From Torymus aiolomorphi (taxonomy: Eukaryota; Arthropoda; Insecta; Hymenoptera; Torymidae): a stretch of 64,000 bases of DNA. Within the stretch, counting starts at the first letter, position 1. Every line of letters starts with the position of its first letter. The stretch is taken from positions 223,835,876-223,899,875 of the forward strand of contig CM070873.1 of NCBI GenBank assembly GCA_036365515.1, written 5' to 3'. This document shows, piece by piece, positions 1 through 12,738 of this stretch. The position numbers were made by a program, and so were the translations under genes. The notes beneath the pieces were generated by a model. It was not told the DNA's origin, ran no database searches, and saw only the letters and a list, made by a program, of their open reading frames with translations.

Positions 1-925
1 TAATTGAACTGTGGTGGCGAGCGATGATGGATAACGGGGGTACAGCTTTCGCGGTGTATAAAGTCGGATAGTAACAGTGATAATTCGATTGGAGAAACAG
101 TGTTTTTGCGCAGGGAAACTGCACCGTTTGCAGTGCCGCGATTAGTTTCTCTGGAATTTCTACTGACAAAGGAAAGTTGAGGAAGTCTATTGGGTTTAGA
201 TCGGAATTTGTAGAACGATTTTATCGGCTAGATACTGCGTGGATAATAAGAAAATTGTAGATTCTGCAAGAAATGATCTATTTGTTATAAAGTTCATGCC
301 TTTTAGAATAAGTATATTTGAAATTACAGATTTATTTTGAAACCGCTTTAATAATGACATTACATTAAACGACCAACTCTTTTAAAATTCCAACCACCAA
401 AGAAAATATGAGCTTTTAGTCGCCGTAGCCATCCACTTACATTCGCGAACTCTCCAGATTATTCAACATAACTTCCCCGTATAATCATTTCCATACATTC
501 AGCCAAGATTTCCTTTTCCAAAGAATGCCATTCACGCATATCCGACTATACACACACATACGCACTTCCCAACGAATAGCCGCGGCCGCATTACAATATT
601 GAAACAGAGCTTTTCACTCTTACTCCGGCGCGTCCTCTCTCCTTCAACCCGCGAACAATCCCGCCGCGAGAGCCCGTTATACACCACTCAGCCCCGTCTC
701 GAATATGTTCGCGCGACAGTTGCGTTCGTCGTCGCCACTCTTACACTTCTAGCCTCTATATAGCTATATAGCCGCAGTCCAACAGCTGGACGATAGGCGC
801 GCGTACTCGTGCGAGTGCGTTCGTTAGAATCCGCGGCGAGGTTTACTGTTATACGCGGAAGGCACGCGATATATTGAAAAGCTCGGCGAAGCGTTAACTC
901 TTTGCAACGGGCCCCCTCCGAGCGG
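1..925 (+). promoter_or_regulatory. Candidate promoter and first noncoding exon
   Basis: The DNA turns GC- and CpG-rich from about 580. A TATA-like run (TCTATATAGCTATATAG) lies at about 755-770. A good donor, AGCGG|GTGAGT, follows at 925/926 with no long ORF before it. The 3' splice site just before the dpy start codon requires at least one upstream untranslated exon, and this is one possible place. No transcript evidence is visible. Confidence 0.25.
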
Positions 926-3900
926 GTGAGTGCACGCGCGCCATCATTTGCATCGCTCGTTAAATTATTTGCAGAGAGAGACGATTTTTCCGATCGACTG
1001 GGTCCGTATAGGAACGGCGTTCGTGCGCGAGGAGACCGAGAAAGTCAATAGCCAGGCGCTGTCGCTTTGTGTGTATGTACGCGTGTAATGTAGATGGCTT
1101 TGATGTTGGTTATTTTAATGTTGTTCGTGTACCTTTGTTTTCTTAGTTTAGAGTTTTTCTTTTTCTACACTTGGAGCTTTGTGCGTTTACAGAAAGAGGT
1201 TGCGTGCTTTTCTGCTGAAAGTTGAATTGGAATTCACGCTGAAGTTGAAATTGTGCATGTATATTTATTATTCAGAAGTAACACTGTGTGCGTTCGTCTT
1301 GAGAAGCATTACGTATGTCCGACGTTAATGATCTCAGAAGAGGAAGACGATAATATCTTCATGGAAAACATAATAAAGCATTTTTGTTATTCAGCCTGAC
1401 TCAGATAAAGCCGGTAATTTATTACTATGCGTTTCCGTTATCTATCAATGTAGACATGTTGTTTAAAATTGCAATGTATATATACAGTGTTTCTGACAGA
1501 CCAGTTGCATGATTGAATACAAATGGTTTTTTTCTCGTATAATTCGATGCAAAAGCTCCAATCAAGAATGATAAAATTCTTTTTTAATTTTTCGTATTAA
1601 CATGTCATTTGAATGTCGTAAAATTTTAAATATCGTTTCAAAATAGATAGGCCGACATTAATGTCCAATCACAAGATCGAAAACAATAGACTAGTTCAGA
1701 TAAAAAATAAAAAAGAAAAATCTACTTAGTAATTAAAGTTGTCGCTTATACAAAAACAAAGACACGGCTTGCACAACCAAACTACCGAAGTATCTGGCAC
1801 AGAAAAGCCGCCTCAGTGCGATTAAAACGAAATAACGCGCGTCGGGAATCGGAAAAGGAAACAGCCAAGGCTAGCCGTCTTCATTTAGGCAAGGATGAGC
1901 CTCTTAAACGCGTATACACGAAAGAAATCGAAAAAATCCTTTTCTCTCTCTCTCTTGCCATTGTATTTAAACCCGATCCTTACGCTATCCCATCAGCGGC
2001 GCGCACCCGGGCGAAACTCCCCGGCCGTGCACGTGTGCGGGCCTAATCGCAGTACGCGTCCTTTGCGCAAGGTTATATCCCCCCCTAAGCGCGCGAGCGA
2101 GGTATGCCCGTAGGCATTAGCATGTGACGCAAGCTCCGGGTGTACGTATATAGATACAGAGACGCACGGCCAGACAATCGCGTGTGCGAGGTAGCGAGTC
2201 GTGACCGTTTTTTGGGCCGCCGCGACGGGTTCGCGCCCGAGTTATATATGTAGGTGCGAGGAGATCGAGTTGAGAAGTGATGGTGTTCGATAAGCGCGTG
2301 AATGAGAGATATATTGAGGCTGGTAATGTTTGGGTACCAAACACTTTTTTTTTTTTTTAAGGATTTAAATTAACCGGTTATCTTAATTCATCTTATAATG
2401 TGGATGTAGGTTTCCATTGTGTTCGTCGATTGTAAAAAAATGTACGCGAGGTTAATTGTATTTTTTTGGTACATAAAATACGAATCATAGCTATTTCATA
2501 TAATAATGGTACATATAGTATTGTTCTAATATATCAAATTTATTATAAATAATTCTTGGATGGAAGACGCTACATTCAAAGTGCTGCACTATAATTCAAT
2601 TTGTAACATCTCCTTACAACTTCCAGGAATACCGATTTCCCCATCACCGCTTGATTCGAACTCCCTGCGCATAAATTCTACAAATACATTTGTACAATCA
2701 CAAAACCACTTGCAAATCGTTGAAAAACAAGCTCGCTCCTCGCCCGATCCGCAAGAAGAACAAAAAGCTGCCAATCTCTCAATCACTGCCCATCGCCGCG
2801 CGCACGCGATCAGTGCTCCAATCGATTACGACTCTCCGCCACTTTCCATTTCAGGTAGCCCGCTATACACGAATAATAACTTAATTCACCTCCCCTTTTA
2901 CAGTTACCCACACACACGATCACCCCGTCGGCGTCATCTGCAGCCACCCGCGACCCATCAACTCGTCGACCTTCGTCGTCCTCCTCTCTCGCTTAATACA
3001 GAGGCAGATAATTTTCTTTTTCGCTCACTCATATCCGGAAGCGAAAATCGATCCGGCGTTCGTGCGTATTATGGCTCTGCTCGAAATTCGGTAACGCGCA
3101 CGCCGCCCACGCGACACACTCAGCGGCGGCGGCGGCGGCGGCGACACAGCAGGCACTTTCACTCGACGAATTTCATATATACGTATTGTACACACACGCC
3201 CGTGTGTATATACACATATATACCCGCGGCAAGCGACAAAAAGCAATCGGTCGCGCGCGTGTGCACGCCCTTCTCTTTTGTCCCCCTCCGCGCGCAGTCC
3301 TTCGATATACACACACACTTATATGCACGCGAGAGAGCTAAGGTGCAGCATGAGCGCGCTGTCGCTCGGTCTTCGGCTATTCCGCTTTGTTGATTCACGC
3401 CGGATGTTGCTACAGGTAGAGAGTCTTCGTCTTTCTCTCTTGCGATGCGCCGCCGCCGATGCACCGACGTCGCTTTTCATTGCTCGCGTGCAGTGCAGCG
3501 TCGCCGGCCGGTAAACCTCGCCCGCGCCCCTCGACGCAGCGCGACACTTTATGCCGCGTCGGGAGAGAGGGAGAGAGGCGACGCGCGTGAGACGAATAGT
3601 TAAAAAGATGCGCGGGACAGACTTTTGTACGCGAGGCTTGATTATATGCGTATTCTTTTCTTTTCGATTTCGATGGGGGACTTTTCGGGGACGAGGTATG
3701 CGGATGCTTGTCTCTGAGAACAGACGTTTTATTCGGGGTTTGGGAATTTTTCGTCGAATGGAATGTTGGTCGCTTTTGAGAATTCGAGATAATCTATTTT
3801 ATCCTCAAACAATCTCGAAGTTTTAAATAATCTAATCCACATCGAAGTCGAAAAGGAGTGAGAAAAAGTCGAAGGGTGGCGCGCGTAATGCGCTAATTAA

Positions 3901-6229
3901 TTTGTTGTTGAATTATTTTTATTTCGCACATTACATGAGTATTTTGAAAAAAAAAAAAAATGATATACATACAAGTATAAGTTAGATAAGTGTATACAAA
4001 ATTAAAACTTGTAGAAGTACATGAAAGGAATCACTTAGGAAACACTATACATTACATCGATTGGCATTATGCGATAATACATCAATAATTCTAATAATAG
4101 GACGGAAGAGCAATAAACAAACGACTTAATACACCCAGACAGCATTACATAAATGAAAGAAATAAAAATAATTCATGCCTCCGTGACTCTATCGCGTTTA
4201 TCTTCTAATTAGATTGATTGAGATACAATCTGAGCTCATCCCGATAGCCGCACGCGCCGCGATGCATATTAGAAATTTCAACACATCGCAAGACTCATAT
4301 ACACAGCGTCTCTCGCGACTATACTAACATACTCCAACTCGCATAAATCACCGAGGATTGATCGTAATCGAGTCGCTCAATTTGTTTGCGGCCAGATGTC
4401 ATTTCTGCCTCGATTAGCAAGATTATTTCAAAATGCCCCATCATCATTCGCCGGCGCGCCATACGCTCTCGACGATTACAATCTTCCCGCGTCCAGTGCT
4501 AATACGCGCCAACGTATTTACTTTTTTCAGCCACTCGCGTACTCGACAAAGAGGGCCGTATATATGTACACGCGGGGGGCACCGGAAGGCGTGCGAGCGC
4601 TCGGGCAAACTTGAAATTTCTCAAGGCAAACAATGAGCCCGCGTGCGAGAATTTTACGAGCGGACACGGCGGTATAATATAAAAAATATGAGCCGCGCAT
4701 TCTGGTGCACGCGCGGACGTCATCGCTCGGGTGTACATTGAAATCGGGGAGGCGATTTCGTACGGCGCGGCATCAATCAGGAGAGTAAACGCTTATTGAA
4801 AATTTGAAAGCGAAATTGCGCGGTGGACGCGTCGTTTAAATTACCTCGACGTTATGGCGCGTATTTCACTTTTGGTATATATATGTATAAACTTTCGAAC
4901 ATCAGGGGGAGAAAATTCAAAGGAAAAATAGCCATTTATATGACGTGAGTTACGCGCTTTTTGCTTTTTTATTGCGAATTAAAAAAAAATTAATTTCGTT
5001 ATACACTGTGCCGTGCACTCTCATCCATTTTCGTTTCCTCTCTCTCTTAAAAAAAAAGAACTCCAACGACTACAATTAAATTGCGTGGACCGCCGGCCAC
5101 CCCTTAATTACTATTCTTTTCTCCACCGTCATCACCTCGACTCGCCGAAAAAGGCCTCGCGCGCCGAAAGCCGGCCAAACTCCGCAAAAACTCTCTCTCA
5201 CCCCGCACAAAAATCACTCCGAGATGATGATGATCCATTCGCACTCCAGGCGCGTCCCGTTACCGGAGACGATTACAATCGACGGGAGGAGGAAACGGAG
5301 GTGCAAAAAAGTCACCTCACCTCTTTATAACCCAGGGAGAAACGAATCCGCATATAGAAGTGGCGGCGGCGCACGCGCGGCGCAAGGAATATGAGCTGAA
5401 GCAAAGCGCGCTGTGTGACGCGCGCGGTCCTTGACTCCGAGGCGCTCGACTCGTGGAGAATAATTAAAAGCGAAGGACGATCACGCGCGTCTGGGCTCTG
5501 TTCCTCGGTTTGGTCGCTGTCTTGCTCGAGCGAGTAGCGCTCGTTTGTCGCCGAGGGTCTACTAACGCTTTGCTTTGGCTAACACGCGCGCGCATGTCGC
5601 GTATGTATATACTTATACTTACTTTTGAAAGTTTTCTCTGAAAATATCGCGTTGCGAAAGTAGCCGCTCGGACTTTAAAGACCTGTCTGGGATCACGAAA
5701 TTCCTATGATTAAGCGCAAAAAGGTTGTGCTCGTGAGAACTTGTCGGATGTTATGCTTTGATATAATTGTGCGAGCGTGGTTGTGTCTGTCTAATATAGT
5801 TATTATTAAGTAGGCATTACGAACTTTTATAATATTTGCCATGTATTTCCTCTGTCCGCGCTGTTACGCAATGTTGAAATACAAAACAAACTTGTGATGA
5901 TCGGTCCGAGACTTTCACTCAGCGATGACGTGATTTAGTTGTCCTTATAGATTTTTTTTTGCCTGTCAATCACACGTTTTTTAATTATAACTCCGGACGT
6001 TTCCATTTTAGCTTTAAAAACGCGCTCTGACAACAATAAAATAATTGGGAAATATCAATAGTTTCAAAAACTATTCGCTAAACGTCTGCGGTTTCTAATT
6101 TTTTCAAGAATTACATAATACTTCTAAAATATCTCTTACATCTTACAATTTCCTACATACATCGTGACAAATTACGCTCCGATCCTTCCAACACCGTGTA
6201 CAAAAGGCAAACATTCTTAAGCCCCACGC

Positions 6230-6251
6230 GCGCGCGAGAGAGAGAGAGAGA
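6230..6251. repeat. (CG)n/(GA)n tract
   Basis: A short CGCGCGCG tract is followed by about eight GA units. Similar GA runs occur near 9226 and 18333. GAGA-factor proteins bind such tracts in insects, but nothing here ties it to a specific promoter. Confidence 0.4.
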
Positions 6252-9200
6252 ATAAAAAATCGCACACAACTTTTTCATTCCAATGAGCTAATCTTTATTC
6301 AGGCTGCGCCGAAAGAAGCTCGCGCGCGCGGGCGCGCAAAAAATTACTTAATAAATCTTGCTCAACCGCATCGTCGTCGTCGCCGCGCCATTGTCAGCGT
6401 TATTTTAACCTCTTATCTCCTCTTTTTCTCCTCTCGCGCGTACGTTGTACCCTTGCACCTCGCTTTTTGCCCGCGACTCGTTTTTTTTCCATTGCACCTG
6501 CCTTTCAAGCATTACGTGTGCGCGCGCTCGGCTGCTTCCATGCATGCGCGCCCGATTCGGCGGAGAGACGATGAGGTAATCTCAATTGATATCCGCTACG
6601 TGACGCGCAATCCGCAATGCGATCGGGTCTGTTGACCCGTGCGGACGCATAATGCGTCTGTCTTTGTCTTTCTCTCTTTCGAGAACGACGTTTCGCATAT
6701 ATATATACATTATACAAGTGTATACGTATTGTACGTACGCCGAGCGCGTATAATTAGCCGCGCGTGAGTATACTTTATATGTCTATTCCCGTCGATATAA
6801 TATATGAGGCGAGGGTCGCACGCTCGAATTGATTTTCGACGCGCGCGGATAAGTACAATGCCCGGGCGCGATCAAGCGAAAGATAGGTCCTTTCGGGGGG
6901 TACACTTGCTTACTTTTTGTTGTTGTGCTCGTTGGTCGGGAAGGATAATAAAAGAGCGCGGGTATGTGAATTGGCTGGTTTTTTTTTTGTGTGTAAGCGA
7001 TGAGGTAATGACGAGGATGTATGGTCCTGTGCTCGCGCGCGTGCCGGTCATCCTTTTAGATTGCTTTTGCGCCTCTCGGCGTGTATTGAGGGTTAACGCG
7101 TTTATAAAGCGATTTGCCAAGGAGAGGCCGCGCGCGAACCGCGTGCGCGGGTTATTTATACGCGATGGGTTAGTCGAAAATTAATATGCGATGACCTTAA
7201 TTAATCATGTGCGAGGGTTTTCTTTTGATTAATGATAGACTGATTAATGGCTTTTTACATAATTTTGCAAATAAGTCGTAACGGCAATAATGTCTTAATA
7301 ATTGATTGATTTGATGATGCGGCCTGTAATCATCGTAACCGTATATTTAGCCGGATGACATAAACTTGTACAGTAAACTATTTTTAGTTTAAAACAGCGA
7401 GTGATTTATGGCGCGCGGTGATGCGTGCAAGAAAGTCAATGAATAAAGAATATAAATAAACATATCAGTTGCGAAGATTCAACAACGGGGATATAAAAGT
7501 ATACAAATAGCGGAAATTGGTTTTTTAAACTTGTTGTAAAAATTTATTAATACAGATGATTCTTTTGGAAACAAAGTTATTTGTCATGATTTTATCTAGC
7601 TATAAATATGTTGTCATGGATATTTTTGGAAAAGTCGTTGTTTATACCAGTCAAATATTAGCTGAAGAACGTGAAATTCCGGGAGTCTATTCAAGCGTTT
7701 AGTTGTCGTGAGTCAGGCATTAAAGACATCTTTCAGTGAAGAATATTTTATTCGAATAAGTCTTTTTATATACATTTTTTTTTACTATCGGCAAACAACA
7801 TATAAATATTCTTCGTTAAATTACATCTGCAGTTCATTTTTATTATACTTCCTGGTTTATGAATAAAATATTTTATATCGTTTTTATGAATACACGATTT
7901 GACGGAAATTTAGAAAGTATTTCTAACGCATTTCAACGTTTTCCAAGAATTTAGATTCCACACACTTACTTCGAATTTCAAAACAGTTGCACTTATAGAG
8001 GTTTTTGACCTAGATGCACTCTTTCTTTCCGTCGGCCTAAATGAAGATGCTCTACTGTACACCTGCGCATGAATATTTATGCTCATACCGCGCTTATTAG
8101 CGTTATAAATATAGACGCGAGACGACTTTCTCTTAATTTCTTTTAGCCCGACAGTCGCGCATGCAGTGGCAAGTAGCAAAACCATGTTCAAAGTGTAATA
8201 AGAACACATTGGAAAATATCTATTATTATGGAAAAAAAAAATATATTTATTTTCCCGAGCCTCAACACTGGCATAGTAGAAAAAACAGCCATAAAAGTTT
8301 AATGAATGCGCTTTTTCAATATGTGTTCACGCTAAAGCACTTGTTTCTTCTATTTAACACTATTATTATCGGAAATAATTACGTATTTGTCTTTAAACGT
8401 CCACTTATGAATAACTTGGGATTTTCACACTTGTATAGAGAAAACCTTGTATAGGATATGACTAACTATACACAAATGATACTCTTTTTCTTTTTTTTTT
8501 CTTTCTAACTTTAGTAACACCTACCTTACTAAACATGTTAAAACTCCTCCCAAATAAATACAACATACGCTCTAAAGCATTTCATTCACTCCGGCAATGA
8601 ACTCTTCCCGAACGATCCGAAAAAATTCGAAAGACACGGTTTCATCGGCTGACTCACTACGTCAAAAGGATCACCCGTCACCACTCGCCATCATAATTAT
8701 CCTTACAAATCGTGGTCCTAATGGACGCTCGAAGAGGTTAATAACGCGGCTGACCCGCAGGATCCTTTTGGCGCCGACCTGCAGCAGCACTTGCTTCGTC
8801 AAGAAAATAAAAAGCCATTAACCTCGCTCCATCGGCGAGTTTTTTGACCCTACTACTCGGGGCTAGCGCACGCACGCACGACAACGACGAGGATTTCGCG
8901 CAGCGAATGCATAATACGATCTCTGCGCCTTGCCGCTGCTGCGGACAGAACGTGAGCGCGTAACGTAACGGCGCCGCGCGCTCGCTCCGATGGAGAGCAT
9001 CGGCTCGCATCTTCTCGCGCGCACAGCATTAGGTGTGTGTGTGTGTGTGCGTATATATACATGTATATATATAAGAGCGTAGGAAGGAATTCCACGGGGC
9101 ATTAAAGTCCGCGCGGCGGCGGCGGCACCCGCGCGAGGAAAATTGTTTTCAGCGAACGGAACGCTAACGGGATTGCGCCATTTCTCCGCCCTGTGTGTAT

Positions 9201-9643
9201 GCATGTGTGGGAGAGTGCAACGCTTGTGAGAGAGAGAGTCCCCCGCCGTGAAATTCGATTTCGACGTGTGCGATATTCATTGCCCGCGGGGGCGACGGTT
9301 TTATAGAGCTCTTCTTCGACGCTGTGACCGAGCGACTTCGGCCTGTGCGTTTATGTACTTCGGGGAAGTTTCGCAATTGCCGGTCTATCGCGTGTATCAT
9401 ACGTGAAGATATGGCCGCGGGAGTGGGACTACCGTTTCGATGTATATATATATATGTACGTGATCGCGGTGGCTATTTGTATAGATTTGATAGCAGGGAA
9501 AAGATTGTAGGATGTGGCTTAATTATTGGTATTTATCGGGAATGCAGCTGCATTGCGAAACGCGGGTTTATCTTGGACTCTATGCGATTGATGTGAGGAT
9601 GGATTTTTCACGTCTTGGAGTATTGAAACTTTATTCTTTAATA

Positions 9644-10739
9644 CACTGACAGAAAAAATCTGGTAAAAATTCTTATGTTGTCATGTAAAAATTACCATGT
9701 TGGAATCGTAACTCGACCATATGTCGGATTTTTAGCAGAAATTGCAATACACGTAGGAAAAATTCCAAGTCTAACATGGGAATTTTTTTATAACTGATTT
9801 TAAAGAGCGAAAAAAATTATTACATCTTTTTTTTTTTAGGAGTGGGGGAGCGAGTATCAGACACATAATTATTATATTTAGACAATACAGAAGTTATTTT
9901 TGAATTAAACATGATTAAAGAAAATTTATTAAATAAATTAAAAATTTTTGACGGCATCGAGACTCGAACCTGGAACCCTTGGCACGGTAGTCGGGAGCGC
10001 TAACCACTTACCTAAAAGACATATGTCCTACAAAATTTTGGAACTTGTATATCCCCAAACGTAAGTTATGCGCGCTAATTTTATAACAAATTATGCTTTA
10101 ACTCGAATAATATTATTCTCTATTTTAACGTAATTTATTACAAATGTTATATATTAAGAATATTGTTTAACATTTTATAACTATTACCAATACCTTAAAT
10201 TAAACAAGCTCATTTATTTATTAATGAATTTGTATTTTCGATATAATGGTTTTTCACAACCTTCCTTAAAAATATTACAAATAAACAATGATTTTAAAAA
10301 TTGTCTTATCATAAAAAATAAAAAAAAAATAAAAACAAGTATGTTGGATTAGAACGCACATTCAGTTTTTGCGTTTAGCGTTTGTGTTTTGTCTCGATGT
10401 TGCCAAGGTGGATTGAGTTTGTTGACATGTATCTGTCTGAATCTTTCCTATTTTGACATTGAAGAGGTCAACTTTTCGTGCACTCGCGGGGTGTTTACGA
10501 TTGAACGTGTGAATTCTTACTCTAAAACTCTCTCAATTTTTACCATGCTAGCCTGGGAAAATGTACAAAAGATAAAGTTCTATTAGTCACGTGTTAATTT
10601 TTACTATGCTGGCATAGGAAGTTTTACTTGTGACATTGGACTTTTTCATATAAAAGATAGTAAATATTTCGATTTTAAGCAGTTGTGGGCAACTTCCAAG
10701 AGCAACATAGGAATTTTTCCCCGGGGTTTTCTGTCAGTG
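9644..10739. mobile_element. TIR DNA element, 1.1 kb, TA-flanked, non-coding
   Basis: The left end reads CACTGACAGAAAA and the right end TTTTCTGTCAGTG, perfect 13-bp inverted termini, each flanked by TA (9642-9643 and 10740-10741). TA target duplication fits the Tc1/mariner group. Inside, a degenerate motif like ACCATGCTAGCxTGGGAAAA recurs in both orientations near both ends (about 9690, 9770, 10540, 10600, 10710). No transposase ORF is present, so it is non-autonomous. It carries the tRNA-like segment at 9950-10018. Confidence 0.75.
9950..10018 (-). pseudogene. tRNA-like sequence with A and B boxes
   Basis: Read on the minus strand it contains an A-box-like TAGGTAAGTGGTTAGCGC and a B-box-like GGTTCGAGTCT at tRNA spacing, ending in GATGCCGTC. 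The 5' segment does not pair with the expected acceptor 3' strand, and the T stem has mismatches, so it is a decayed tRNA or SINE head rather than a working gene. I could not assign an anticodon. Confidence 0.55.
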
Positions 10740-12529
10740 TAATTAAACACGCGACGAAAGCGTGTATTCGGAATAATACATTCATACCTGTTTTGATATT
10801 TTTGTAACATAATTTGTTATAATTAGAGCACGAAATTATTATATCAAACAGAAGAGAATATAATGCGTTGTGAAATGTAACAGGTTTTTATTCTTATAAA
10901 TTTCCGACCGCCGAAATTCAATTAACAATGATTCGATTAGCAAACCAAATGTTATTGCGCTTGTATACTGTTTTCGAGATAAGCCTGTAGTAATTAGCCA
11001 CGCGGTTGCCTACTTTCTATTATATGTTTGGACGAAAATATTTGCTCGAGCTTAATTGAAACGACGAAAAAAAAGAAGAAACTGTCACATCAGATAAGGA
11101 CTTATTACTTTCCCAGAGCGGGAAACAGTTATACTGTAATAACCTTATTACTCATTATACAAATAAAAAGTTTCCTTCTGATAATTGGATTCTAAATTTC
11201 ATAACGATTCGATTCAAACATATGTATACGCTATCCAGTCATATACGTAGTGAAATCCATTCCAAAAATAGATAGCTTCCAATTATAACTTTTTCTAAGC
11301 CTACTCTCGTCCTCGTCAAAGCAATAGAACATTAATACATTTGACCCGTCAGCAAGTCAGCCAACGTCTTCTCTCTCCTATAGTCTATTCGCAACAACCC
11401 GCATATCGCGCGACCTTGTCTTCTGAAAAAATTGCACGATCATGACGTCATGGAGGTCAACCATGCGTGCGCGTTTTGAAAAAGCCAATGATCTAATGGC
11501 CGTCGTCATCCTTCTCGTCCATCATCACTTTCGATTTGGCTAACCAGCTACACAACCACGCCTCGTACGTGGAACTATGTCGTATACACTCGCACTCGAG
11601 CGCCTGCATACATATAGGCGTTGCTGCGCGCGAGTATATACATACGCACGCGCCTATATAATACTTTCACGAGCTGCGCTCGCTGCTCGGCGCCTCGGAT
11701 TTCCTTAAAAAGGCGCCGCTATGTAGGCAGCGCGCGAAAGAAATCTCTCTACCATCATCCGCGCGCGAGGATGTACCTACGCTCGTAAAAAAATGGTAGG
11801 TATGGGTTTATTGCTTCGGGCGCGCGAGAGCCGCTGATTCACGCCTCTCGCGGATTTGACCGCCTCGAAGAGGCCCTTGTGTGTAGGTATACATGTACGG
11901 TTTTGGAGAAGAATAATATATAACGCACGTTTCCGCGCGCGGGATTTTACAATGGTGTTTCAGCAGCGACGCGGTTGATGGATGAGTCTGGTTCTTTTTT
12001 TTCGCGGGAGGTCTCGAGAAAGAGCGAGGCAGTATAAATTTTTAATAGCCGAATTTACAGCCTCCTCGGCTGCCCAATTTGAATTTTTCACTGAATTATT
12101 AGATTGTAAATGCTTTTATGGACGCGGTATATGCCGGTGCGAGCTCTTTCCTCTCTATATGTGCGATAAAAAAATTGATTAATTTTTCGCTCTCTCGTTG
12201 GCAAGTGCCTTTTTATAGTATAATAGAGAGAAGCTACAATATATATATATACCGGTACCGGTATTTTTGTTGCAATATCAATTTTCTTACGCGAAATTTT
12301 AAAATAGAATACAGACACACGTGCGGCGTTAGATCATCGAAATCTATTTGGTACGCCAGTCACGAGCTATCGTTGCTGTGAGCTATATACACACTACTCG
12401 TAAAGTCGTGAACAGACTATCCGCGCACGTGCGAAGATGCGCTATAAGCTGCAGTCGTCGCTGCGCTAGTCGTATTTAAAGTTGTGACACGTATTATGCT
12501 AATGATTATCGCGAAAAAACGCGAAAATC

Positions 12530-12738
12530 GTGTCATGGGATCTCCGCCTTATATGGACTGCTCGCCGCGCTGCGCGACACGCCTGTGACGCTGCTGCTGC
12601 ACCAGCATCGTTGGCTGTCGTTTATAGGTACGGCAGATCCTCGTTTCGCCGCCGATTGTAATTGATTTGCGAGTGACGGCGGCCGATCGTTTCTCATTCG
12701 AGTGGACGATTCTTCGGTCGCGCTACGGGAAAACTCCG
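12530..12738 (+). promoter_or_regulatory. Alternative candidate 5' UTR exon
   Basis: This is a GC-rich block ending in the strong donor CTCCG|GTGAGTGGG at 12738/12739. TATA-like sequences lie upstream (CTATAAG near 12441, TATTTAAAG near 12472). It competes with the candidate ending at 925 as a first exon of dpy, or could be a second promoter. The call rests on donor quality and composition only. Confidence 0.2.

Noticed and set aside
2560..3393. 277-codon ORF in a GC-rich block, the longest before the dpy start
   Set aside because: Poly-arginine and HTH-rich composition from CGG and CA repeats, no domain, and no splice context. Likely chance ORF in unmethylated CpG-rich DNA.
8161..8454. 97-codon ORF with CSKC near its start
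   Set aside because: AT-rich, no recognisable domain, no promoter or splice signals; could not support it as a gene.
9950..10018. Functional tRNA gene
   Set aside because: Acceptor stem does not pair and the T stem has mismatches.
10389..10586. 65-codon ORF inside the TIR element
   Set aside because: No similarity to a transposase; too short.
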